Source of the DNA: Metridium senile
Taxonomy: Eukaryota > Cnidaria > Anthozoa > Actiniaria > Metridiidae
NCBI GenBank assembly: GCA_949775045.1
Contig: OX459101.1
Coordinates: forward strand, 4,905,465-4,969,464
Direction: 5' to 3'
DNA: 64,000 nt
The first letter of the stretch is position 1. Each line of letters begins with the position of its first letter. The notes under the pieces are model-generated. The model was not told the DNA's origin and did no database searches. It saw nothing but the letters and a program-made list of their open reading frames with translations. The translations under genes and the position numbers were made by a program. This document shows, one piece after another, positions 15,000-35,675 of this stretch.

Positions 15000-17400
15000 A
15001 AAAATTCTCAATTTTGATCAATTTTCAATATTTTTCTAAACATCCCTAAAACTATCTGATTGAAGTCTATATGTTATATGATCAATCCTAGAATGATTAC
15101 CAATCAAAATAGATGAAAAATTCAACAATTTCAATTTGGTGAAAAAATTGAAATTTTCGATGCTAGGGGGTAGAGGAAAAATTCTCAATTTTGATCAATT
15201 TTCAATATTTTTCTAAACATCCCTAAAACTATCTGATTGAAGTATATATGTTATATGATCAATCCTAGAATGATTACCAATCAAAATAGATGAAAAATTC
15301 AACAATTTCAATTTGGTGAAAAAATTGAAATTTTCGATGCTAGGGGGTAGACGAAAAATTCTCAATTTTGATCAATTTTCAATATTTTCCTAAGCATCCC
15401 TAAAACTGTCTGATTGAAGTCTATATGTTATCTGATCAATCCTAGAATGATTACCAATCAAAAAACATGAAAAATTCAACAATTTCAATTTGGTCAAAAA
15501 ATTGAAATTTTCGATGCTAGGGGGTAGAGGAAAAATTCTCAATTTTGATCAATTTTCAATATTTTTCTGAACATCCCTAAAACTGTCTGATTGAAGTCTA
15601 TATGTTATCTGATCAATCCTAGAATGATTACCAATCAAAATAGATGAAAAATTCAACAATTTCAATTTGGTGAAAAAATTGAAATTTTCGATGCTAGGGG
15701 GTAGAGGAAAAATTCTCAATTTTGATCAATTTTCAATATTTTTCTAAACATCCCTAAAACTATCTGATTGAAGTCTATATGTTATCTGATCAATCCTAGA
15801 ATGATTACCAATCAAAATAGATGAAAATTCAACAATTTCAATTTGGTGAAAAAATTGAAATTTTCGATGCTAGGGGGTAGAGGAAAAATTCTCAATTTTG
15901 ATCAATTTTCAATATTTTCCTAAGCATCCCTAAAACTGTCTGATTGAAGTCTATATGTTATCTGATCAATCCTAGAATGATTACCAATCAAAAAACATGA
16001 AAAATTCAACAATTTCAATTTGGTCAAAAAATTGAAATTTTCGATGCTAGGGGGTAGAGGAAAAATTCTCAATTTTGATCAATTTTCAATATTTTTCTGA
16101 ACATCCCTAAAACTGTCTGATTGAAGTCTATATGTTATCTGATCAATCCTAGAATGATTACCAATCAAAAAACATGAAAAATTCAACAATTTCAATTTGG
16201 TCAAAAAATTGAAATTTTCGATGCTAGGGGGTAGAGGAAAAATTCTCAATTTTGATCAATTTTCAATATTTTTCTAAACATCCCTAAAACTATCTGATTG
16301 AAGTCTATATGTTATATGATCAATCCTAGAATGATTACCAATCAAAATAGATGAAAAATTCAACAATTTCAATTTGGTGAAAAAATTGAAATTTTCGATG
16401 CTAGGGGGTAGAGGAAAAATTCTCAATTTTGATCAATTTTCAATATTTTTCTAAACATCCCTAAAACTATCTGATTGAAGTATATATGTTATATGATCAA
16501 TCCTAGAATGATTACCAATCAAAATAGATGAAAAATTCAACAATTTCAATTTGGTGAAAAAATTGAAATTTTCGATGCTAGGGGGTAGACGAAAAATTCT
16601 CAATTTTGATCAATTTTCAATATTTTCCTAAGCATCCCTAAAACTGTCTGATTGAAGTCTATATGTTATCTGATCAATCCTAGAATGATTACCAATCAAA
16701 AAACATGAAAAATTCAACAATTTCAATTTGGTCAAAAAATTGAAATTTTCGATGCTAGGGGGTAGAGGAAAAATTCTCAATTTTGATCAATTTTCAATAT
16801 TTTTCTGAACATCCCTAAAACTGTCTGATTGAAGTCTATATGTTATCTGATCAATCCTAGAATGATTACCAATCAAAAAACATGAAAAATTCAACAATTT
16901 CAATTTGGTGAAAAAATTGAAATTTTCGATGCTAGGGGGTAGAGGAAAAATTCTCAATTTTGATCAATTTTCAATATTTTTCTAAACATCCCTAAAACTA
17001 TCTGATTGAAGTCTATATGTCATCTGATCAATCCTAGAATGGTTACCAATCAAAATAGATGAAAAATTCAACAATTTCAATTTGGTGAAAAATTTGAAAT
17101 TTTCGATGCTAGGGGGTAGACGAAAAATTCTCAATTTTGATCAATTTTCAATATTTTTCTAAGCATCCCTAAAACTGTCTGATTGAAGTCTATATGTTAT
17201 CTGATCAATCCTAGAATGATTACCAATCAAAATAGATGAAAAATTCAACAATTTCAATTTGGTGAAAAAATTGAAATTTTCGATGCTAGGGGGTAGACGA
17301 AAAATTCTCAATTTTGATCAATTTTCAATATTTTTCTAAACATCCCTAAAACTATCTGATTGAAGTCTATATGTTATATGATCAATCCTAGAATGATTAC
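15000..17400 (+). repeat. 7-monomer (1238-bp) higher-order repeat
   Basis: The rare variant agtatatatg occurs at 15241 and 16479, 1238 bp apart, which is seven monomers including one 176-bp unit. The aacatg and attttcctaagc variants recur in the same order around both positions. The exact edges are uncertain. Confidence 0.75.
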
Positions 17401-18950
17401 CAATCAAAATAGATGAAAAATTCAACAATTTCAATTTGGTGAAAAATTTGAAATTTTCGATACTAGGGGGTAGACGAAAAATTCTCAATTTTGATCAATT
17501 TTCAATATTTTTCTAAACATCCCTAAAACTATCTGATTGAAGTCTATATGTTATATGATCAATCCTAGAATGATTACCAATCAAAATAGATGAAAAATTC
17601 AACAATTTCAATTTGGTCAAAAAATTGAAATTTTCGATGCTAGGGGGTAGAGGAAAAATTCTCAATTTTGATCAATTTTCAATATTTTTCTAAGCATCCC
17701 TAAAACTGTCTGATTGAAGTCTATATGTTATCTGATCAATCCTAGAATGATTACCAATCAAAATAGATGAAAAATTCAACAATTTCAATTTGGTGAAAAA
17801 ATTGAAATTTTCGATGCTAGGGGGTAGACGAAAAATTCTCAATTTTGATCAATTTTCAATATTTTTCTAAACATCCCTAAAACTATCTGATTGAAGTCTA
17901 TATGTTATATGATCAATCCTAGAATGATTACCAATCAAAATAGATGAAAAATTCAACAATTTCAATTTGGTGAAAAATTTGAAATTTTCGATACTAGGGG
18001 GTAGACGAAAAATTCTCAATTTTGATCAATTTTCAATATTTTTCTAAACATCCCTAAAACTATCTGATTGAAGTCTATATGTTATATGATCAATCCTAGA
18101 ATGATTACCAATCAAAATAGATGAAAAATTCAACAATTTCAATTTGGTCAAAAAATTGAAATTTTCGATGCTAGGGGGTAGAGGAAAAATTCTCAATTTT
18201 GATCAATTTTCAATATTTTTCTAAGCATCCCTAAAACTGTCTGATTGAAGTCTATATGTTATCTGATCAATCCTAGAATGATTACCAATCAAAATAGATG
18301 AAAAATTCAACAATTTCAATTTGGTGAAAAAATTGAAATTTTCGATGCTAGGGGGTAGACGAAAAATTCTCAATTTTGATCAATTTTCAATATTTTTCTA
18401 AGCATCCCTAAAACTGTCTGATTGAAGTCTATATGTTATCTGATCAATCCTAGAATGATTACCAATCAAAATAGATGAAAAATTCAACAATTTCAATTTG
18501 GTGAAAAAATTGAAATTTTCGATGCTAGGGGGTAGACGAAAATTCTCAATTTTGATCAATTTTCAATATTTTTCTAAACATCCCTAAAACTATCTGATTG
18601 AAGTCTATATGTTATATGATCAATCCTAGAATGATTACCAATCAAAATAGATGAAAAATTCAACAATTTCAATTTGGTGAAAAATTTGAAATTTTCGATA
18701 CTAGGGGGTAGACGAAAAATTCTCAATTTTGATCAATTTTCAATATTTTTCTAAACATCCCTAAAACTATCTGATTGAAGTCTATATGTTATATGATCAA
18801 TCCTAGAATGATTACCAATCAAAATAGATGAAAAATTCAACAATTTCAATTTGGTCAAAAAATTGAAATTTTCGATGCTAGGGGGTAGAGGAAAAATTCT
18901 CAATTTTGATCAATTTTCAATATTTTTCTAAACATCCCTAAAACTATCTG

Positions 18951-19330
18951 ATTGAAGTCTATAGGTTATCTGATCAATCCTAGAGTGATTACCAATCAAA
19001 ATAGATCAAAAATTCAACATTTTCAATTTTTCAAAAAATTGAAATTTTCGATGCTAAAAAATGTCACTTTGGCAATTTTTCAACTTTTTTCAAAACATCC
19101 TTTAAACTATCTGAGTGATGTCTATATGTTATCTGATCAATCCTAGAGTGATTACCAATCAAAATAGATCAAAAATTCAACATTTTCAATTCATCAAAAA
19201 AATTTGACATTTTTGCTGTACACGGGATATGAAAAAAATGTCAATTTTGGCCATTTTTCAACTTTTTTCAAAACATCCCTAAAACCATCTGAGTGATGTT
19301 TATATGTTATCTGATCAATCCTAGAGTGAG
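18951..19330 (+). repeat. Diverged satellite monomers at the array edge
   Basis: About two further units in the same orientation are clearly related to the 177-bp monomer but much more diverged. For example, the tagggggtaga segment is replaced by an AT-rich run, and gattgaag becomes gagtgatg. Old diverged monomers at the rim of a homogeneous core are typical of satellite arrays that renew from the middle. Confidence 0.9.
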
Positions 19331-19590
19331 AATTTTTCACTGCCCCCTAAGATCGAAAATTTCAATTTTTTGACAAATGAAAATGTTGAATTTTTGATCT
19401 ATTTTGATTGGTAATCACTCTAGGATTAATCAGATAACATATAGACTTCAATCAGATAGTTTTAGGGATGTTTTGAAAAAAGTTGAAAAATGATCAAAAT
19501 TGAGAATTTTTCGCCTGTCCCTTAGGGTCGAAAATTTCAATTTTTGCACAAATTGAAATTGTTGAATTTTTTATCTATTTTTATTGGTAA
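19331..19590 (-). repeat. Inverted satellite copies at the array end
   Basis: About 1.5 satellite units in opposite orientation. The plus strand reads gaaaatttcaattttttg, then ttgattggtaatcactctag, then gatagttttagggatg, each the reverse complement of monomer segments. The junction with the forward units near 19331 is head-to-head. The similarity ends at about 19590, 24 bp from the splice donor of the adjacent kaptin exon. Confidence 0.9.
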
Positions 19591-19614
19591 TAGTATTTTA
19601 TTCAACTAGAATAC

Positions 19615-21909
19615 CTGCTATACAGTCTAGATTGTTTTCTCTTTCTTCTTCCACAGATGAGTAGATACTAAGAAATTGTTTTTGTTGAGAATTCTGTAGA
19701 AAAACAATCACATGTTAGATTTAATTAACAGATTTGTTAGATTTAATTTTGGTTGTTTTTGAGTATTTTTTTTTTCTCGTTGTTAGTTATCAATAAATTA
19801 ATATTTAGTTACTCTATTTAAAATGTAAATAAATGTAAATAACTTTAGTCTTCTCGTGTGTAACATTTATTGGGGCATTCTTTAATTGTAAATTTTGTGT
19901 ATGTATGTATTAGTAATTAATAAAAAAAAAATAATAATAAAAATTTAGCCTGTTTTTCACTAGCAGCATAAGCATAAGCACAAGCGCAAGCAACATACAT
20001 TGTTCTTTGACTCAGTATTGCATTTAGTTTTTCTCTTCCATTCTTATTTACTTATTATAATTATCAATAATGAGTTTTGTAACACTGTAAAAAATGTTGA
20101 CTTAACTTTACTGACGTTTTGAGCTTTAGCCCTTTGTCAGAGTAAAAAAAGGCCTTTTTTACTCCAACAAAGGGCTAAAGCTCAAAAGGTCAGTAATTAA
20201 GTTAAGTCAACATTTTTTACGGTGTTACAAATTTCATTATAGTACCTATATCGTTTATATCAAACACTGATGCAGCCTATACTAGCTAGTTTACTTGTTA
20301 GTTTCCAATGAATAATGAGTATGTTTTCAACTCACCTTATTACAGAGAACAAAAGAAATTCCTACTACTAAACCATTGCAGCCACTCAAAGATGGTCTTA
20401 CAAACCCATCGATAGACACTATCTCAGCTTCACCTATGACAAATTAGATTTTTTTCAAATACAAAATTAAGCTATATTTTAAACATTTATTCAATAAAAA
20501 TAAATTACAAATATTCCAAGTTCCCCATGTGTGAATTGCTCAAAGTCTTGCAAGCCCTTGCGACACAAGATGCTCAAGAATTGCACAGTGTAACATAGAT
20601 CAGCAAAGGCTGTTTAACAGTCTTCCATTGTAGACAGAATTGTACAAAGTTTAACAATCTACTTTATTTATTTTAAGGGGGGTTTCATTTATTAGTGTAT
20701 GGGGGGCGGGGGTCAGCAATGAGGGGGTCATGTTATTTTCGGAAGCTATATAGGGGGGGTTGTTACTAATTGTATTCAGCTTTAGTAATAAACTGGGCAA
20801 ATATAGGAGGGTTATGATCTTTTTTACCAACCAGGAAGTGGGGGTGGTTGCATAATATTTGGAAAAGACAACAGGTGATTTTGCCGACCTACCTCCCATA
20901 CACTAATAAATGAATTTAAGCCCCCTCAATCCCCAAACATCAATGTTGGTGTATAATGATAGTGTATTGATAGGTGACCCACATATAAAGCACCAAACAA
21001 TGACTCTCTCCTCAACATTGGCAAGGGTGGGGGAGTGGTAGAATTTCAGCAGTGCTAAAATGATTTTATCACACTTTTATCAAATATTGTAGTTCAGTTC
21101 TACTTTTCACAACAGAATTCAGCAACTTTCAATGCCGCATTTTAACACATTACACCGTGTAACAGAGGCTGTTTCACAATTTTTTCGTTGCAGACACCTG
21201 GGCAGACAGCATTGCACAAAATGTTCCAACGTACGCCACATTTCAAAACATTGCACTAGCAGAGATTGCACAGGGTAACAGCTAGGCTGTTTGGCAATTT
21301 TTTCGTTGCAGACAGCATTTCACAAAGTATAGTTCAGTCCTAATTTTCTCAACAGAACTCAGCAACTTGCAGCACCATATTTTTAAACATTGCACAGCAA
21401 AAAAAGTAAAACCCCGCGTATAAGAACCTAAAATTTAAGAACCTGGCAGGCTGAAATTTTCACTTATTTTTTTTTTGGTGAAAAGAGAGCCATGTGCAAA
21501 AGCATTGACCTCTATGTAATAAATAAAATAGGAAGAAAGGTGTTGTAATGTTGAAGTGACTGATGCTAATAGAACCTAGATACCCTGATTTCAAGTTAAG
21601 CACCATCTATATAAGAACCTGTTAAGGCTGACTTGGAAAAATCTATGTTCTTATACGCGGGGTTTTACTGTATTCAAAGTACATCATAAGTATATGTATA
21701 GTCTTATTACCGGATGGGATGTAGGTGAATGGAACGTCTCTTGCTACTGGATTATCCCACTTATTCACATATTCAACACATGTAACTTTGCCTTTAGATG
21801 ATCCTACTAATACTTTAGTAGTTTCTGTGTCGTCAGTTATTCTAGTTAAGCCGTAGATATTTGTTTGTGATTCTAGAGGGATAAAATGTGTCTCGTCGAG
21901 GGCCGCCAT
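19615..21909 (-). CDS. KPTN: Kaptin (KICSTOR complex subunit), N-terminal three exons only
   Basis: Kaptin belongs to KICSTOR, which anchors GATOR1 on lysosomes to restrain mTORC1 when nutrients are low. Coding exons on the minus strand: 21711-21909 (start ATG at 21909; an in-frame ATG also lies at 21951), 20336-20433 and 19615-19693. All have AG acceptors and GT donors, with phases 1, 0 and 1. Exon 1 encodes SQTNIYGL, SSKGKVTCVEY and PVARDVPFTYIPSG. Exon 2 encodes EAEIVSIDGF and GLVVGISF. Exon 3 encodes QFLSIYSSVEEE and NNLDCIA. These align in order with vertebrate kaptin (SQSNVYGL, FNYIP, AEIVSID, GLVVGITF). About 125 residues are present and roughly 300 are missing. The next exon must lie left of the window, across at least 19.6 kb of satellite, or the gene is truncated. 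The start context AAGATGGCGGCC resembles a YY1-type initiator element. Confidence 0.85.
19950..20005 (+). repeat. Fragment of an aagcgc/aagcac hexamer-rich dispersed repeat
   Basis: The text ttttcactagcagcataagc with several aagcac/aagcgc hexamers matches the start of a longer copy at about 42893-43050. It appears to be a truncated dispersed repeat. Confidence 0.5.
20066..20320. mobile_element. Foldback element copy A with hammerhead-like cores and 10-bp target duplication
   Basis: A 235-bp element (20076-20310) is flanked by the direct repeat AATAATGAGT at 20066-20075 and 20311-20320. Long inverted arms begin tgtaacactgtaaaaaatg and end cattttttacggtgttaca. A tail follows: gcagcctatactag, then tagtttcca. 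On the minus strand, 20107-20146 reads TTTACT, CTGACAA, AGGGCTAAAGCTC, AAAA, CGTC, AGTAAA: a hammerhead-like arrangement with two core substitutions. A more decayed inverted mate lies near 20155-20198. The element sits in KPTN intron 2. Confidence 0.8.
20434..21710 (-). other. Kaptin intron 1, repeat-containing
   Basis: This intron holds G-rich runs (20680-20770) and weakly repeated blocks (attgcac, ttgcagacag, tttttcgttgcagac) at about 21110-21390. No other coding exon was recognised here. Confidence 0.5.
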
Positions 21910-21999
21910 CTTTGTTTTGCTTGGACTCAGTCCCTTTGTTGTGGTCACCACAGGCAGCCCAATCGCTGGGGGAAGTTTTGGTGCGAAGTTCGCGCGGAG

Positions 22000-23740
22000 G
22001 CTACCGTAAGGAGTGGAAAAAGGAATTAGGGAGTAGGGGGCAGGTATAAATGTATAAATGAGTCAATAAGTCATTCATGAACGAGTGGATGAATGGATAT
22101 GGATGAATGAATGAGCGCTGGACTAAGAGTCCGTTCGTTTTGCCCCTCATTTAGTGCTACTATGTAAATGTCTATTTGTTCATGTATTTTAGTTTTGTAA
22201 CTTTTTATGTACACTAAATGGGAGTAACTAATAAATAAACAAATAAATAAGTTGCATGGATGAATGGATGAATAAATGCTAAATTAAATTTAAGTAGAAT
22301 TGAGTAAAACTTTGTTCCTCGATGAACTTTTTATGCAATGGTAAGTATTTTTGATCGAGTTGAGGATAGTGCAATAAGTGGCATAAGACTGCATGTCAAC
22401 AGCTACTTAAACACAAAAGATCTATAGAACTGTATCAACTTCAAGTCATGTGATAGCTATAATAAAATATATATGCTTGGAAAATAGCTAATACTTATTA
22501 TTTTTGAATCTATATCATTGCATGGCTACAGCGTTCTTTGCCAAGAGAAGAAGAAGCGCTAGCGTAGAGTTGTATATATTTTGAAACGAATTTCACAATT
22601 TTTTCTGATCTTGTGGTAGCCATGCGCGCACGTACGGCAAGGGACTGTCACGATTTTCCAGGTTTACTGGAAACATTACAGTTGTCTCTAAATTGAGGTC
22701 TGGAGTACCTGGAAACAATTCTATAGGAATAACTGGTCATTAAAAACGTTAACAAATCAATTATATATGCATATCTCACTCCCCGGGAGGGGGGGGGGGG
22801 GGGGGGGGAGGGGATTCTCGTAAAGTTTTTCTAGATAAATATCCCGGGGAGGATTCTCTTTTAAATCTCCCTTTGAATCATAAAATCTCCATAGCCGTTG
22901 AGTGAAGTGGATGCGCTCTAGCATGTGACTCACATGTGCAAAATTTAGTCTGCAGTGGCGCGCACGTTCCTTTGTCAAGCGCGCGCTAACCAGAATTCCA
23001 GAGAATTGCGCAACAAACGGCAGTTTGACGAAACAAACGAGTAAGCAAGCCGACTCCTAAGTGTTTACGCAAGTTTTTCTAAGTTTAATCTCAAACACAT
23101 AGGTTTGTTATCACGAAACCTACAAAAGTTCTTAATTGGAGACCTTCCGTGAAAGAGTTCTAAAACCTAGTACTATTGTACAACTTCTTTCCATTGTGAT
23201 AAAAAGATTAATTACGGGCGTTGAAAGATGGTCAGTGTCCAGCTACGATTTAATCGGTGATTTCCGATTTCTTATAATAAGTGTCTGATATATTGTCTGG
23301 TATAAAAATAGACTGGAAATTAACAGCAAGAGTTGGCTGATTGGTTGGTTAATCTGGACTTTGAGGCAGAACACGTGGACGCAGCTTACACTGAGAAAAC
23401 TTCTAAAGAAAATATCATTGTCAATCTGAGAAGACAACTCCAATGCATGCTTAAATAGAAGCTTACGACGGCCAATTCTACGTCGCATACAAAGTTTACA
23501 AGCTGTTACGACATCTTACGAAAGCTAATCAGTTGGGAATCTGATCGCATACAACGTTGACTGCATGTGGACCCCATGGTGGATCACATAAAAACTTACG
23601 ACAGCTCAGATTGTAGGTCATCAGTTACAAGTCTACGAAAGGTCATATCAAAACTGACGAGTGGGTCACAAAAGCCAGCTGTACATCTGGTGAGGTAGAT
23701 CTCCAAACGTTTGCGCGCACTGTTTCCCTCCGCTCCAACA
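22000..23740. other. Intergenic stretch without a recognised gene
   Basis: It contains ATGA/AATA low-complexity sequence at 22060-22280 and a G tract at about 22789-22813. Short minus-strand ORFs at 22757-22978, 23243-23488 and 23596-23820 have no recognisable domain. Nothing here is supported as a gene. Confidence 0.5.
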
Positions 23741-23766
23741 CTTGTCAGTGGTGCCAGTAAAAAAAG

Positions 23767-24234
23767 ATGAGCAATTTGAACAGACCAATTTGCATCGTAT
23801 GGGATGCATGGCTCCTTCAATCTATAATTCTATCAGTCCTGCTAACAAGCACAGATGCTGCTTCAAGAAGTCTTATGATAGCATGGTTCCTTTCGATTTT
23901 CGACGTTGCATTTCTGGTCGATGCAATCGCTCGAGGCTTACACAAAGCATCAGAAATTTGCAGAGGCGTGAAGAAAATCCGTATCAGTACTTACCAAGGT
24001 GGTAGCACGGTTATGTATGTTCTCTCCAATTGGTTACGGGTTTTTGGATGTGTTTCTCTCATTCCTTTTCATATATTACTCTTGCTGCAAATTGAACGAG
24101 GAGTCTACTACAAAATTGTTTGTTTGATGAGGCTTATGTGGTTTTACCAAGCTAGAAGATCCTTCTTTGCTTTTTTGAACCTCGATGGACTTAGGCGAAC
24201 AAGAAGAACAACTAGGAATAGAGCAACGAACTGA
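23767..24234 (+). pseudogene. Cyclic-nucleotide-gated/HCN-type channel-like fragment (S2-S4 region), possibly a pseudogene or exon
   Basis: This 155-aa ORF is strongly hydrophobic in the middle. Segments in order: WLLQSIILSVLL (residues 16-27, possible S1), AWFLSIFDVAFLVDAIAR (about 39-56, S2-like with internal Asp), VMYVLSNWLRVFGCVSLIPF (about 82-101, S3-like) and YYKIVCLMRLMWFYQARRSF (about 114-133, S4-like). The spacing matches CNG and related channels, where S2 has W..(D)..FLLD, S3 has F..D..SL.P and S4 has LRL.RL.R....F. The pore, S5-S6 and nucleotide-binding domain are absent, and the frame closes after a basic tail. The start at 23767 follows an in-frame stop. It could be a decayed copy, an isolated exon or a chance ORF, so the call is tentative. 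Confidence 0.35.
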
Positions 24235-24239
24235 AGACG

Positions 24240-25185
24240 ACTTTGAACTATTTAAACAGAAAAAACGATAATCGTTTTATATAAATGACATTGAGTTGAT
24301 GGGACTTGAAACAAGCATTAATAATACTTTATCTCACATCAGTAGAATGACACTCAAGAACGTTTCAGGAACAATGAAAAAAAACTTAGAATACATTTTA
24401 AGAAAAATATGCGTTGGATAAAATTGGATGAATGGCCGTGGACGTTTGGAGACACTCAATTACAAATTAAAAGGTCTTCACAATATATTTGTCAATTTGA
24501 CACTGAAGTACTGAATAATTTATATAGTACAGTATTTCAAGTCAGTTAAAATATAGAGTTACAAGAGTTACATATACTATATTATATATACTCTACTCAA
24601 AAACCAGAAACAAGGATTACAACTTTTGATTATATGTACAAAGTTGCTTTTAATAACATATAAAACACTACAAGAAACATATCTCAAGATTGTTGTTTGA
24701 TATCTGAAGTCAGTCTTTCAAAATCCTACAATAATTCCAAAAAAACTGATCATCGATCATACACAAGTTTGCGCAATTTTCATGTTCCGAGTTACCGCAA
24801 TAAATTAATTAACCTATCTTTTTTTCTTATTAAATACTTTATATGGACATTTCTGGATGTTTTATTTATTTTCCTGAGCTTTCTGCTTGCCAGTTTCAGG
24901 GCTTTTATTTTTTTGTTATTTGATTGTTGAATATTTTTTTGAATAATTTATGGACTTTTGTGAGATTATTTAATTTTCTTATTTTTAAATTTTTCTAGTT
25001 GGTATTTTGTTTTGAGGATTTTAGTCTTACGTTGAATATTTGTTTTGGAAGCTGGTTAAGGATAAGGCCACTCAAGTTTGCAAAGAAAACTAAACTTTGT
25101 ATTATGACGCATTGTTATTGGTTTACATAAGTTTAAAGTTTTGTTGTTTTATTTTACAAAATAACAAACAAGAAAGTATGTATTG
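24240..25185. other. AT-rich intergenic stretch
   Basis: Low-complexity AT-rich sequence with no recognisable exon. The hydrophobic ORF at 24697-24930 follows from T-richness and is not supported. Confidence 0.5.
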
Positions 25186-25660
25186 TCTTATGATAGTCTT
25201 TTAGATTAGCCATTCCAAGACGGAATGTAATTATAGGCATACACCTATTTCTAAAAGGTTGTCCGATGGATAAGTCATTCGATTTCAAGACGCCGGAAAG
25301 GAATTGTAGGCATATACCCATTTCAAAAAGGTTGTCTAAGGCGATAGGCCATTCCAAGAAGGAAAGGAATCATAGGAAACGTTGTCCAAGCTTTTAAAAG
25401 GGATAAGTCATTCGATTTCAAGACGGAAAGGCATTATTGGTATATTATACACTATTTCAAAAGGGTTGTCAAAGGAGATAGGTGATTTCAATACGGAAAG
25501 TATAAATTGTGGGCAAACACTTCAACTGTAAGGTTGTCCAAGGAGATAAGGTTTCCCATGACAGAAAGGAATTATAGGCATACACCAATTTAAAAAAGGT
25601 TGTCCAGGATGATAGGTCATCTAAAGTCGAAAAGGGTTTTTTTAGCAACCACCTATTCTA
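25185..25660 (+). repeat. Diverged minisatellite upstream of NDUFV1
   Basis: Roughly six degenerate units of about 70-80 bp, built from the blocks ggcatacacctatttc, aaaaggttgtccaagg, gataagtcattcgatttc and aagacggaaaggaatt. It ends about 240 bp before the NDUFV1 start. Confidence 0.7.
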
Positions 25661-25897
25661 AGTGTTCACCAAGGTTTTTGAGAAAACGGAGTAAGATTTA
25701 GCCATTGCACGAAAAAATAATTGTGGGTTACCTGTGGATTACTTGACCATTCCTGGGCAACTTACCCATAAGTGCTAGCGACCTTAGCCTCCATGACGGC
25801 CATGTTGGATTTACTGTAGTGTTATGTAAGTTTTAGCATTTCGCGAACAAAAACATTGCAAGATCTTTATAGATTTTTGTACTAACACATTAAAGCC

Positions 25898-35259
<9,362 letters not shown>

Positions 35260-35358
35260 AATTATCTTTTAACACCTTTTCTTTACTGTGAACCAGTAAA
35301 CATGTAAAATGGACTTTTCTTTTCTTTGGCTTGAAATGTGGTGCAAATATACATTAAA

Positions 35359-35364
35359 AATAAA
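35359..35364 (+). terminator. NDUFV1 polyadenylation signal
   Basis: AATAAA lies 100 bp after the stop codon, followed by a T-rich stretch. Confidence 0.75.
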
Positions 35365-35465
35365 GTTTTATCATTTCATGTTCTATTTTATTTGTGATAG
35401 TCTTTCTACAGTAAAGTGACGATGACAAATACATTGCGTCGTCTTCGCTATTATACGCGCACAAG

Positions 35466-35473
35466 TATAAATA
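35466..35473 (+). promoter_or_regulatory. Candidate TATA box for the G-gamma gene
   Basis: TATAAATA lies about 200 bp upstream of the G-gamma start codon and about 100 bp past the NDUFV1 polyadenylation signal. It is the only clear TATA-like motif between the genes. Its function is inferred. Confidence 0.4.
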
Positions 35474-35675
35474 CAAAACTAGAACAAGAAACCCTCTAGT
35501 TTCTAGGGTAGTCGCTACCATTCTTCGCTCGTACTGTCATAGTACAGGAACCCCAATCACGCAAAGATATATAGTCCACACAGTCATCTAAACAAACATT
35601 CCAGTGCTTGAAGGCAAACACTCCAGAGTTCGTCTCGACTGATTTCCAAGTACTTTCCTCGCAAAAAGAGCTAAA

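Larger units (their letters stand above)
1..18950 (+). repeat. 177-bp satellite DNA array with higher-order repeats
   Basis: About 107 head-to-tail copies of an AT-rich unit. Unit starts fall at 1, 178, 355, 532 and 708, so the period is 177 bp, with occasional 176-bp units missing one A. Units differ at a few marker sites (taaacg/tagacg/tagagg, actatctg/actgtctg, gttatctg/gttatatg/gtcatctg, tagatg/aacatg), and blocks of markers recur as higher-order repeats. Each unit carries an inverted repeat (AATTTCAATTT then AAATTGAAATT) that could form an 11-bp hairpin. The array has no coding potential and runs off the left edge. Monomer size and homogeneity fit a centromeric or heterochromatic satellite, but that role is inference. 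Confidence 0.97.

Noticed and set aside
1..18950. CRISPR-like regular repeats in the satellite and minisatellites
   Set aside because: The units are contiguous head-to-tail copies with no unique spacers and no cas genes; the genome is plainly eukaryotic.
18952..19146. 64-aa ORF
   Set aside because: It lies entirely in diverged satellite monomers.
20107..20146. An active hammerhead ribozyme in copy A itself
   Set aside because: Two invariant core positions are changed (CTGACAA, AAAA) and a base is inserted before stem II, so this copy is probably inactive even if the family once was active.
22757..22978. 73-aa minus-strand ORF
   Set aside because: It ends in a poly-Pro run from a G tract, with no domain and no splice support.
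24697..24930. Hydrophobic 77-aa ORF
   Set aside because: Phe/Leu richness follows from T-rich low-complexity DNA.
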